Assembly (NCBI GenBank): GCA_024398515.1
Contig: JAKSIZ010000001.1
Location: 89,462-153,461 of the forward strand
From: Bacteroidaceae bacterium
GTDB taxonomy: Bacteria; Bacteroidota; Bacteroidia; Bacteroidales; Bacteroidaceae
Length of the DNA: 64,000 nt
Direction: 5' to 3'
The notes below the pieces were generated by a model that was not told the DNA's origin, ran no database searches, and worked only from the letters and a program-made list of their open reading frames with translations. Each line of letters begins with the position of its first letter. The stretch's first letter is position 1. The translations under genes were made by a program, and so were the position numbers. Shown piece after piece: positions 19,344 through 28,528 of this stretch.

Positions 19344-19839
19344 GTTGTGGGCATAAAGTTGGGACACACTCGCTGTGAACCGACATGCAGACATCTCAAG
19401 TCAATGGCATTCAATGCCAGCGACAAGCGATCTTTGTAGATATCGTGCATCAACCCACTTGCTGGGCAAAATGCATTAGGGACGTTACTGACGTGGTCTT
19501 CTACACTCAAATCTGGTAAATTTGACCTTTCACAGAAGATGCGGCAATGGAACGTCTGCGGATGAAATGTATATACACTAATCCACGTGAAAACATGGGG
19601 AATTGTAATGCATTTCTGACGTGGGCTCGCTATTGCTTATTCTGTGAAGAGGCAATACCAGAGCCGGAGTGTGGGATAAGCAACAGATAAGATTCCCACG
19701 TTTTTCATATATCACTGACTTTAACTCACAAAAGCCAAGCCAAGAGGAATCCCAACACACGGGAAGACTCGATAGGCATTGTGTGGAATGTAAAACGAAC
19801 TAAACGAACTAAGAACGACAAAAAAAGAAAAAACTATAA
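19344..19839 (+). ncRNA. Long structured leader or non-coding RNA region
   Basis: About 500 nt without a credible gene but rich in local stems: TGGCATT/AATGCCA (19405-19419); TGCAT and CCCA pairing with TGGG and ATGCA (19446-19475); CCACGT/ACGTGG (19583-19624); TATTGC/GCAATA (19631-19657); GTGGGA/TCCCAC (19671-19699). The base composition is less AT-rich than other spacers here. It most likely is the 5' untranslated region of the giant protein, possibly regulatory; a separate RNA gene is the alternative. No known riboswitch class was recognised. Confidence 0.45.
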
Positions 19840-22800
19840 ATGAAAAAATTCATTTCAATCACAAAAAAGATCTCATCAGGACAAACGTCCCGTCCCCTCG
19901 CGTCGCAACAAATGTTACATCGCGTAGTAGCAATGCTTATACTCGCAATGACATTCAGTGGTATGTGGGCAACGAGCTATGTGTTTATCTATAATGGCAA
20001 CTATCTGGGAATTAACGCCAGTGGAAATATCGAAAATTATTCGACCTTCAATGCGGCCTATTGTGTATGGACTTGCTACAATGGTGCGAATGAAGCGGCG
20101 CTGAATGCAAATAACCCTTATGCTTTGCGTATTACCTATAACGGCAATACCTGGTACATGTATAGTAGTGATCCAACGAATGGAACTGCAGGAGCGACCA
20201 TTACAACTTCGACCACGGCACAAAACACGTGGCGTTTGACAGACAACCGTCTTAATTTTAGGCCTGCTACTTGGACAAATAATCGTTTTGCTTATTATCG
20301 TAGTGGTTGGAGAACGAGTAATACAGGACAAGCCAACAATAATAATGGCTATCTGTCAAATAATGGTCGTACCGACTATCGTGCCACCGCATACGCTGGC
20401 ACAAACCACCCTGCAACAGGAGGCATTAAAATTACAGCCAATCCTACCACCATTGAGGATGTGAATGGAAGGAGTAGTTTGCAGACAACATTTACTAACT
20501 ACATCCAGCCATACGTAACATTCAATTTCAACGGCGGTAATCATAATGTGTATGGCAATGCTGACCATGGCAATACGACTCCTACTCCGCTTTATGATCT
20601 TAATGGAAGCACTCACAGCTGGACAATGGAGAATGCAGGAACGTATGCAACTATAGATGACTATGGTGCTTATGCAGCAGGACTAACCTACAGTTCAGCC
20701 TCAACCACTGAACGCGTAGTTACGGTAAAGCTTACAGTATCCAATGCCGCATACAATTTCAATCAGGAAGCCACCACAACCGTCACTCTTGCACGAGCAG
20801 TCACAAACATCACCTCGCTCAGTCAGATTACCGATCCGAATGGCACGTACAAACTTGTAGAAGATGTTGATGCATCCAGTTCAACCATGATTGAGAACTT
20901 CAATGGTTACTTCGATGGCAATTTCCATGTTATCTCAAACTTGACGCATCCAATCTTCGGAACACTCAATGGAGCAGAGGTGAAGAATGTCATCGTGGAC
21001 AACGTCAATATCTCTCGTGATGGAGATGCTGGTGCTATTGCCTGCCAAGCTAATGGGAACAGCAGGATTTATAATTGTGGAGTGCTGTCCACTGGAAGTA
21101 CATTTGAATTTGACAAGTCTGTTTCAGGGAATACTTCCACAATAGAGACAACCGGAAATGGTGTATCTGTGGGCGGCATCGTAGGAGCAATCTTCAATAA
21201 TACCCGAGTTGCCAACTGCTTTAGCTATGCAGATGTGTCTGCTACTGGTGGAAACAATCCTCACGCAAGTGGAATTGTGGGATGGGCCGACAATTGGGTT
21301 AATAGTAATAACTCTGTGACCAACGGAACGAACTGCTTTGTTGTCAACTGCATGTTTTATGGAAACCTTACGGGAGGACAGCGGTCTCCAATTGTGTATG
21401 TGAATGGATTTAATAATACTTACACCACTTGGAGCTATTTCCGATATAAGTCTATTCCGAATGTAACTGGGCTTAATCAGAATGGTGCTATGGCCGCACA
21501 GGAAGATATGTGGCTCAAACGCTTCAAGTTCTTCCAATCGGCAGTGACAAACCACCGTGATATGGCTGCTGTGTATATTTTCAACGATGCAAATCGCATC
21601 AACGAGATTGCCCAGTGGTACATTGACGAGAGTATTGCTCCTTGGCCAATACTGCGCAAGGCAGGTCCGCAGAAGAGCATCTTGAATCGCACCATTCCGA
21701 ACACTGGTAATGCCAATGAGGGTAACTTGATTACCAACGGAAAGAGACTACTCAGCTCAGAAGATGGAACGACAGTTCTTGATGCCGATGTGACGCAACG
21801 TTACAATATGAATGTTGGTAGTAACGGTATGCTCCATGTCAATTTCGACATCAGCGGCATAGGTGTTGCCAGTGGCGGACAGACCTACAGCGTAGAATTG
21901 CCAATTACCGATATGGACTTTGCGCATTACGATTATACCTGGGGGAAAGTGGTACTGCCGTTTGCGAACGAGTTCGAGGGCTGGACACCTAACTACGAGT
22001 ATATCTGCACCGGCTGGGAGATAACTTCAGTAACAGGCGGAACGGTGGGTACGCTCACCGACTACAACTTTGCCGACCGCAACTGTACGGCAAAGGACAT
22101 CTATAATGCCACCAATAATCCTATCATCTTTGCTCAAGGCGGCAACTGGATAGTGCCATACGGTGTTACCAGCATCGATGTGAAAGCACATTTCGCAAAA
22201 GCATACTATCTGTCGGATCCGAACTATGACTGCTCGGGCAATGGTGGCAATGCTATCGGAGGCACTCGTCCTACAACATACCATGGTCGCACTGTTTACA
22301 CTACAGTTCAGAATGCTTGGGGGGCTATGGAAAATAAAACACTGCCTCATGACCAAGCGTTAGTACTTGTGGGTAACTACCACTACAATAGCAATCAGTC
22401 TGGTAACTATACAAACAAAGGCTGCACCATCATGAGTATAGATGAGGACAAAGACCAGCAGCCAGACTTCGGTTGGTATAATTCCGATGGAAACTATCGT
22501 GCAAATTGGATGCCTATGCGTTGGGATTTTATTGCACTCTATGGCTTTAATATGGTTCAGACCAATACAGCTCCTCCTGGCATTGCTATTCCTGTCACAG
22601 TAGGATGGCTTGAATTTACGGAAACAACCATTTGCCGTACATACGAGTTTGAGTCTAACGATGGTAGTAGGACAAATAACGATGATAATCATAGCCGAAA
22701 CGCTTGGATTATCAATGGATGTTATTTTCAACAAATGGTACGTACCTTTATTGCGGATGCTAACAAACTGAGCTACATGAAGGTGGGTGGAAGCGCCTAC

Positions 22801-25800
22801 ATCAAGGAATTCTTTTACGGTAACCACTCTGGTACAAATTATAAGTTCACCCTCCGTCCTGTAATCATTACAGGTGGCGAGATAGCACAGTGTTTCCTTA
22901 CGGGTATGGGTAATAAAAACGAAATTACTACGACCAACAATAATGTTCGCTTCTATTGTGCAGGAGGTAAGATTGACAAATACCTTAGTGTATATAATGG
23001 CTATCCTGTGGTTGACGCCACAATGAAGGTGGATCATGCCAGAATAGGCCGTTTCTTCGGTGGAGGAACGTCGCCTAAGGCTCAGCTCTCTGGCAATATC
23101 AACGTTACGATGGACAATTCATACGTAGATTTCTTCTGCGGAGGTCCTGAGTTTGGAGATATGGGCAATGGCAAGACCGTTACCGTCAGCACTACTGGTT
23201 CTATCTTTGGTGAGTACTATGGTGCAGGATTTGGTGGAACAGCACTGACACGTATTACAAATGGTGACGGTCAGAAGACACCATTCGGTGTGAGTGGCAG
23301 AAGTCGCTTGAATTATAATGCAGGAGAAGGCGGTTTTGAAGTTTCATACGAGATGGAAGCATTGTTGAACGGTGGTGGCGACGAACTCTACCGCTACTAC
23401 GACTACCGTGCAGACCTATCTATGGCAACAGTTGGCCCGACGACCACTACAGCTGAGAAATGCCTCTTCCTCTCTAACTTCTATGGAGGTGGTTGTCAGG
23501 GAAAAGTGAATGGAACCATCAATTCCTCCCTTACCAATTGTGATGTTGTAGAAAATGCCTTCGGCGGAGGCTATAAGGCTGCTGCGACCACAATCGATGT
23601 TTATCCTACCGGTGGCAATACATGGCAGGTATGGGATGGTACCTATAAGGCTTATTCCGATCCAATCTATCCTACTCCAGAGATATTTACTTGGCAACAT
23701 GGCAACAATAACAGGGCAGATGATGATGCAAATATTCTTTACACTACAGCCGACATGACTCAAATGGGTCGTGTTACTGGCAATATCACAATTACTATCA
23801 ATGGCGGTACTATCGGTAAGAACGTCTATGGTGGCGGTAACGAAAGTCCATCAGATAAGCAGACAAACGTTACTATTACCGGAGGTGCACAGATTACAGG
23901 CGATGTCTATGGTGGTGCTAATATGGCTAATGTAGGCGATGCAACAATTGTTGATATCCTTGCTGGTACTGTCGGCAATGTCTTCGGTGCCAATAATGTG
24001 AGTGGTACAAAATCAGGAACAGTGACTGTTAACATCAATCAGGCTGCAGAGAAGACTGTCATTATTAATAATAATGTATATGGTGGTGGTAATCTGGCAG
24101 ACTATACAGGTGATCCTCTCGTAAATATGATGAATGGTACGGTAAACGGCTCCGTATTCGGAGGCGGCTTGTCTGCCAAAGTTACGGGCAACACCGATGT
24201 AGAAGTCACTGGCGGTAACGTAAATGATGCCGTATATGGTGGTGGCGCATTAGCCGACGTTACAGGCAATACTACTGTAAACTTGCTCAACGGTACGGTG
24301 AACAATGTATATGGTGGTGGACTTGGTCGCGATGCAGTTGCCGCTGATGCCGAGCATGGCATTGCGGCTGCCGATGCTGTTGAGGCTATTGTCGGAGGAA
24401 ACACTAACATTACACTCAATGGATCGGTAGTCAAGGGCAGTATCTTTGGTTGCAATAATGTTAACGGAACTCCTAAGGGACACGCAAAGGTGCTTATCAC
24501 TACTACAACGGCTAATCCGGATTCTGTATCAAATCCTAATGCATATCATGTTACGGCTGTATATGGTGGAGGTAATCAGGCTGCATACATTCCTACCAAC
24601 ACAGATGAATACGCGGAAGTTGTGGTAGAAGGTTGCGACAACAGCTTACGATATGTCTATGGTGGTGGTAATGCTGCTTCTACCCCTAAGACGCAAGTAA
24701 CCATCAATGGTGGTACAATATTCAACGTATTCGGTGGCGGTAACGGTGCCGGTGCCGGTAACCCTGGTGCAGATGTCGGTTATCTGGATTGGTTGCAAGA
24801 CGAAGCACACAAATACGGTGAAGGAACAACCAACGTAAACATCTATGGCGGTATAATCACTTCCGTATTCGGTGGTAGTAACACGAAGGGTAACATCCGC
24901 ACAGCATCTAACGTAAACCTCGACGACCATGGTGTTTGTACCTTCCAAGTAGGCGATGTATATGGTGCAGGTAATGAAGCCGAGATGTATGGCAACGGTA
25001 ACCTTATCATAGGATGTATCCCTGGATTGGATGAAATCTATGGTGGTGCAAAGAATGCCGACATACATGGCAACGTATCACTCACCATTACCAACGGTGA
25101 GTTTGGCAAGGTATTCGGTGGCAACAACCTCGGCGGTAACATTGCCGGTAGCATTACTGTTCACATCGAAGAGACTGGTTGTCGCCCTATCAAGATTGGC
25201 GAACTCTATGGCGGTGGTAACCTCGCAGCTTACACTGCCCCTGAAGAAAAGACTATGTATCCGGAGGTCAACATCAAGTCGTTTACAACTATCGGCACAG
25301 TATTCGGCGGTGGACTTGGCATGACAGATGCTCAGATTGAAGCTGCTACTCACGACGATATGGTTGCAGCAGCAAAGAAGCTTGGTAAGACAGATGAGCA
25401 AATCGCTGCCCTCAGCGATGCTGACCTCAAAGCTCTGGCAAAAACATATTTCAAGAGCAGAGGTGTTATCAAGGGCAATCCTCACGTAAACATCGGTTTG
25501 GTTGAAGGTAAGTTTGCAAATGGTGGCACGTATGAAACGATAGACTTCCCTGCAATCAGCAATAAGTGGGGCAATAAGCTCGGCACTATCGGCGAAGTCT
25601 TTGGTGGCGGTAATGCTTCTGATGTCGCTGGCGACACGTATGTAAACATTGGTACGCTTGAGACCGTAACCCTGACAACAGGCGAAAACAGAGAACCTCA
25701 GCCTATGAAGGGTGTCAACATCTCGGGCAATGTATATGGTGGCGGAAACGCTGCCCACGTCACAGGCAAGACCCATGTTCAGGTGGGAAGGCCTAAAGAT

Positions 25801-25803
25801 TAA
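19840..25803 (+). CDS. Giant secreted GGGN-repeat beta-helix protein
   Basis: 1987 residues. The N-terminus has an unusually long signal region: about 28 basic/polar residues then the hydrophobic stretch VVAMLILAMTFSGMWA (29-44). Residues 45-170 form an aromatic- and Asn/Thr-rich module (VFIYNGNYLGINASGN). Around 320-520 are GLUG-like turns (FNGYFDGNFHVISNLTH, GGIVGAIFNNTRVANC). Residues from about 1040 to the end carry roughly twenty repeats with the core VYGGGN or VFGGGL followed by A/S-x-V and a T/V-rich strand, typical of a long parallel beta-helix. A short helical insertion (about 1830-1870) interrupts the last repeats. No lipobox, LPXTG or clear type IX sorting domain is seen, so how it is anchored is open. 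Likely an adhesin or surface fibre; function unknown. Confidence 0.8.
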   Translation: MKKFISITKKISSGQTSRPLASQQMLHRVVAMLILAMTFSGMWATSYVFIYNGNYLGINASGNIENYSTFNAAYCVWTCYNGANEAALNANNPYALRITYNGNTWYMYSSDPTNGTAGATITTSTTAQNTWRLTDNRLNFRPATWTNNRFAYYRSGWRTSNTGQANNNNGYLSNNGRTDYRATAYAGTNHPATGGIKITANPTTIEDVNGRSSLQTTFTNYIQPYVTFNFNGGNHNVYGNADHGNTTPTPLYDLNGSTHSWTMENAGTYATIDDYGAYAAGLTYSSASTTERVVTVKLTVSNAAYNFNQEATTTVTLARAVTNITSLSQITDPNGTYKLVEDVDASSSTMIENFNGYFDGNFHVISNLTHPIFGTLNGAEVKNVIVDNVNISRDGDAGAIACQANGNSRIYNCGVLSTGSTFEFDKSVSGNTSTIETTGNGVSVGGIVGAIFNNTRVANCFSYADVSATGGNNPHASGIVGWADNWVNSNNSVTNGTNCFVVNCMFYGNLTGGQRSPIVYVNGFNNTYTTWSYFRYKSIPNVTGLNQNGAMAAQEDMWLKRFKFFQSAVTNHRDMAAVYIFNDANRINEIAQWYIDESIAPWPILRKAGPQKSILNRTIPNTGNANEGNLITNGKRLLSSEDGTTVLDADVTQRYNMNVGSNGMLHVNFDISGIGVASGGQTYSVELPITDMDFAHYDYTWGKVVLPFANEFEGWTPNYEYICTGWEITSVTGGTVGTLTDYNFADRNCTAKDIYNATNNPIIFAQGGNWIVPYGVTSIDVKAHFAKAYYLSDPNYDCSGNGGNAIGGTRPTTYHGRTVYTTVQNAWGAMENKTLPHDQALVLVGNYHYNSNQSGNYTNKGCTIMSIDEDKDQQPDFGWYNSDGNYRANWMPMRWDFIALYGFNMVQTNTAPPGIAIPVTVGWLEFTETTICRTYEFESNDGSRTNNDDNHSRNAWIINGCYFQQMVRTFIADANKLSYMKVGGSAYIKEFFYGNHSGTNYKFTLRPVIITGGEIAQCFLTGMGNKNEITTTNNNVRFYCAGGKIDKYLSVYNGYPVVDATMKVDHARIGRFFGGGTSPKAQLSGNINVTMDNSYVDFFCGGPEFGDMGNGKTVTVSTTGSIFGEYYGAGFGGTALTRITNGDGQKTPFGVSGRSRLNYNAGEGGFEVSYEMEALLNGGGDELYRYYDYRADLSMATVGPTTTTAEKCLFLSNFYGGGCQGKVNGTINSSLTNCDVVENAFGGGYKAAATTIDVYPTGGNTWQVWDGTYKAYSDPIYPTPEIFTWQHGNNNRADDDANILYTTADMTQMGRVTGNITITINGGTIGKNVYGGGNESPSDKQTNVTITGGAQITGDVYGGANMANVGDATIVDILAGTVGNVFGANNVSGTKSGTVTVNINQAAEKTVIINNNVYGGGNLADYTGDPLVNMMNGTVNGSVFGGGLSAKVTGNTDVEVTGGNVNDAVYGGGALADVTGNTTVNLLNGTVNNVYGGGLGRDAVAADAEHGIAAADAVEAIVGGNTNITLNGSVVKGSIFGCNNVNGTPKGHAKVLITTTTANPDSVSNPNAYHVTAVYGGGNQAAYIPTNTDEYAEVVVEGCDNSLRYVYGGGNAASTPKTQVTINGGTIFNVFGGGNGAGAGNPGADVGYLDWLQDEAHKYGEGTTNVNIYGGIITSVFGGSNTKGNIRTASNVNLDDHGVCTFQVGDVYGAGNEAEMYGNGNLIIGCIPGLDEIYGGAKNADIHGNVSLTITNGEFGKVFGGNNLGGNIAGSITVHIEETGCRPIKIGELYGGGNLAAYTAPEEKTMYPEVNIKSFTTIGTVFGGGLGMTDAQIEAATHDDMVAAAKKLGKTDEQIAALSDADLKALAKTYFKSRGVIKGNPHVNIGLVEGKFANGGTYETIDFPAISNKWGNKLGTIGEVFGGGNASDVAGDTYVNIGTLETVTLTTGENREPQPMKGVNISGNVYGGGNAAHVTGKTHVQVGRPKD

Positions 25804-25883
25804 ACGAAACAAATTTGTGATTTTTTTAACATTTTCTTTTATTTGTTAGGTGATTCGGGCTGTGAAGTCGGGATTCATTCTGG

Positions 25884-25924
25884 TTCTTGCTATTAGATGC
25901 ATTTCTGATAGCAAGAATTTTTTT
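25884..25924 (+). terminator. Terminator of the giant repeat protein
   Basis: TTCTTGCTAT (25884-25893) pairs with ATAGCAAGAA (25908-25917), followed by a T-rich run (25918-25924). It lies 80 nt after the stop codon. The rest of 25804-26139 shows no gene. Confidence 0.85.
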
Positions 25925-26139
25925 CGCAAGCATTCACGAAAATGTCCAATGGTTTAGGTGATTAGTCGTTTAGGGAAACCATACGACCTCATCGGCTTGC
26001 CGGTTTCACAACGCACAGCGACTGAAAGAACTTCGACATATATTTTAACACTCTATGCCGAAAAGGCAAAGAAATGTAAATTAGATTAAAACTAAATGAA
26101 ATTTTCGGCGTTTTTGGTGTGAATAATAAACTTTGTTCT

Positions 26140-26147
26140 TACTTTTG
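26140..26147 (+). promoter_or_regulatory. -7 box of the htrA gene
   Basis: TACTTTTG about 45 nt before the ATG; no good TTG at the expected distance upstream. Confidence 0.6.
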
Positions 26148-26192
26148 CATCAAATTTGATGTAATGGTTAAAAAATTAAAGATATTCGCATT

Positions 26193-27665
26193 ATGAAGAC
26201 ATTAGTAAATTTAGCAATTATCGCTATTCTGGCTGTGATGCCAGTTTCATGTTCAGCAAACCAGCCTAAGGATGCTCAGGCAGATCCTCAGAATGCTGCT
26301 CCCGTAACGGCTGGGCAGCCTGTTGACTTAACGTATGCTGCCGACAAGGCTGTGCAGGCTGTGGTTCATATTAAGTTCACACAGAACAGCAAGACGCAGA
26401 CGGTGACGGTGCAGGATCCATTTGATGACTTCTTCGATCCGTTTGGTTTCTTTGGTCAGGGCCGTGGAAACGGTGGCAAACGTCAGCAGCAGGTGCAGAC
26501 TCCTAAGCGCGAAGGCATAGGCAGCGGAGTGATCATTTCGGCTGACGGATACATCGTGACCAACAACCACGTTGTTGAGGGTGCCGACGAACTGCAGGTG
26601 ACACTGAACGACAACCGCGAGTTTTCAGCAAAGATTATCGGTACAGACAAGACTACCGACCTTGCACTGATAAAGATTAGCGGCAAGGATTTCCCTACAC
26701 TTCCTATTGGAAAGAGTGAAAACATTCGCGTGGGCGAGTGGGTGCTTGCCGTCGGGAACCCTATGGGACTTAACTCAACCGTGACGGCTGGTATTGTCAG
26801 TGCAAAGGCAAGAAGCATTGGTGCAAACAGTGTTGAAAGCTTTATCCAGACCGACGCAGCCATCAATGCCGGTAACTCGGGCGGTGCACTGGTCAACGTA
26901 AAGGGTGAACTCATTGGTATCAATGCAATGCTCGTTTCGCAGACAGGCAGTTACAGCGGCTATGGCTTTGCAATACCTACGACGATTATGAATAAGGTGG
27001 TTGCCGATATTAAGGAATACGGCACAGTACAACGCCCAATGCTTGGCATATCTGGTTCGAAGGTTCGCGACTATATTGACCAGGAAAAGGCAAAGGGCAA
27101 CGAGGTTGACCTCGGTACAAACGATGGCATCTACGTGGCTGAAGTTGTTGCCGATGGTGCTGCAGAGGATGCAGGCTTGCAGAAAGGCGACGTGATTCTC
27201 AGCATCGATGGCAACAAAGTGACCAAGATGGCAGAACTTCAGGAGTATCTCTTTGCAAAGAAGCCAGGCGACAAGGTTAACGTAAGTTACATGCGCAACG
27301 GCAAGAAAAAGGAAGTAACAATGACGCTGAAGAACCCTCAGGGTAACACAAAGGTTGTCAAAGGCGCAGCCGACCTCGATGTTCTCGGTGCACAGTTCCG
27401 CCCTATCACAGATGCCATGAAGCAGGAACTCGGCATAAAGTACGGACTTGAAGTGACAAAGGTTAGCTCTGGTAAGATGAAAGAGGCTGGCGTTCCACGT
27501 GGTTTCATCATCATGAAGGCAAACGACAATGCGATTAAGTCTATCGACGACCTGCAGGATGCAGTGAAGTCGGCATCGTCGGGCAAGGAACCAGTGCTCT
27601 TCATACAGGGTATCTTCCCTACTGGAAAGAAGGCTTACTTCGCTGTACCATTGCAAGACGAGTAA
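26193..27665 (+). CDS. HtrA/DegP-family serine protease with two PDZ regions
   Basis: Periplasmic protein-quality-control protease. 490 residues: signal region ending in MPVSC (Cys20, a possible but atypical lipobox), a Gly/Phe-rich linker (DDFFDPFGFFGQGRGNGG, 78-95) like the Q-linker of DegP, then the trypsin-like domain with His126 (TNNHVVEG), Asp156 (TTDLALIK) and Ser229 (GNSGGALVN). Two PDZ-like regions follow (about 280-380 and 395-485; the first has AGLQKGDVILSIDGN). In this family PDZ domains sense unfolded or outer-membrane protein C-termini. Single gene with its own promoter. Confidence 0.94.
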   Translation: MKTLVNLAIIAILAVMPVSCSANQPKDAQADPQNAAPVTAGQPVDLTYAADKAVQAVVHIKFTQNSKTQTVTVQDPFDDFFDPFGFFGQGRGNGGKRQQQVQTPKREGIGSGVIISADGYIVTNNHVVEGADELQVTLNDNREFSAKIIGTDKTTDLALIKISGKDFPTLPIGKSENIRVGEWVLAVGNPMGLNSTVTAGIVSAKARSIGANSVESFIQTDAAINAGNSGGALVNVKGELIGINAMLVSQTGSYSGYGFAIPTTIMNKVVADIKEYGTVQRPMLGISGSKVRDYIDQEKAKGNEVDLGTNDGIYVAEVVADGAAEDAGLQKGDVILSIDGNKVTKMAELQEYLFAKKPGDKVNVSYMRNGKKKEVTMTLKNPQGNTKVVKGAADLDVLGAQFRPITDAMKQELGIKYGLEVTKVSSGKMKEAGVPRGFIIMKANDNAIKSIDDLQDAVKSASSGKEPVLFIQGIFPTGKKAYFAVPLQDE

Positions 27666-27680
27666 TAATATTTGGTCGAA

Positions 27681-27742
27681 GGTCTAAGGTCGAAGGTCTT
27701 TAGGAGACGGAACCTTAGACCTTAGACTTTTGACCTTAGACC
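27681..27742. repeat. GGTCTAAGGTC inverted-repeat cluster between convergent genes
   Basis: GGTCTAAGGTC (27681-27691) and GACCTTAGACC (27732-27742) are perfect 11-nt inverted repeats, with further AAGGTC and CCTTAGAC copies between them, forming a long imperfect hairpin. It fills the 81-nt gap between htrA and the IMPase gene. No T-run follows; it may still end transcription from both sides. Confidence 0.6.
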
Positions 27743-27746
27743 GTAA

Positions 27747-28514
27747 TCAGGCGTTGTGCTTCTTAACGATTGACAGCAACGCGTCAAGGTTTGACTGGGT
27801 ATTAGCCACGATAAGACCTGTGGAACTAATGAAATCGGGGGAATTGCCTTCGAGGTTGCAGAGCATCCCTCCTGCTTCTTTCAATATCAACGAAGCAGCG
27901 GCATAGTCCCATGGTGAAAGGATATACTCGAAAAACATCTCGCAACGTCCCATTGCCACATAGCATATTTCTGGAGCTGCAGCACCAAATCGGCGTATAT
28001 CGTTGCACTGCATAAAGGCATCGACTATTATCTCTGAACATACGCGCGCGTGTTCCTTATGATATACCGAAAGTGCTGTTTGCAGTATTGCATCTTGGAA
28101 CGGGCGGTTTGAGACATGGATTTGTTTGCCATTCAGAAACGCTCCCCTACCCTTGCTGGCAGTGAATAGTTCATTTGTCCGTGGCAGATAAACCACAGCA
28201 TCGACCATTTCCTCGTGATGTTTCAAACCAACACAAATGGCACACTGTCCGATGCCACGACTATAGTTTGCCGTGCCGTCTATTGGGTCGATAATCCAAG
28301 TGTATTCATGTGTGAGGTCGTGTTTGTCCTCCTCTTCGCATAAGAAGCCGCTACCAGGAAGAAGTTTTGCCAGTTCACACTTCAAGAACTCTTGTACTGC
28401 CAAGTCAGACGATGTGACGATATTTGCGAAACCATCTTTCTGCGACACATCAAACGTATCGCTCAGCATCAAGTTTGATGCTGAGCGAACGATATCAATC
28501 AATTTTGTTGTCAT
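27747..28514 (-). CDS. Inositol monophosphatase-family phosphatase
   Basis: Mg-dependent sugar/inositol phosphatase fold, 255 residues. Metal-binding motifs are EEDKHDLTHEYTWIIDPIDG (residues 61-80; the Glu then DPIDGTANY loop) and the C-terminal SPWDYAAASLILKEAGG. Substrate cannot be read from sequence: inositol phosphate, CysQ-type 3'-phosphoadenosine phosphate and SuhB-like roles share these motifs. It ends an operon behind a uronate isomerase and a porin (14 nt after the porin stop), so a sugar-phosphate role in that pathway is possible but unproved. Confidence 0.85.
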   Translation of the reverse strand: MTTKLIDIVRSASNLMLSDTFDVSQKDGFANIVTSSDLAVQEFLKCELAKLLPGSGFLCEEEDKHDLTHEYTWIIDPIDGTANYSRGIGQCAICVGLKHHEEMVDAVVYLPRTNELFTASKGRGAFLNGKQIHVSNRPFQDAILQTALSVYHKEHARVCSEIIVDAFMQCNDIRRFGAAAPEICYVAMGRCEMFFEYILSPWDYAAASLILKEAGGMLCNLEGNSPDFISSTGLIVANTQSNLDALLSIVKKHNA

Positions 28515-28528
28515 TATACCTTATAATA

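Noticed and set aside
19490-19626. Invertible promoter segment (TGACGTGG, CCACGTGA, TGACGTGG copies)
   Set aside because: The inverted copies are only 7-8 nt, the segment between them has no promoter, and no recombinase gene is near.
19325-19760. Small ORFs in the long leader before the giant protein
   Set aside because: About 60 residues each, odd composition, no promoter in the right orientation; stem structures explain the region better.
25078-25812. 244-residue ORF antisense to the end of the giant repeat protein
   Set aside because: It mirrors the codon bias of the GGGN repeats; several such shadows occur along this gene and none has a promoter or recognisable domain.
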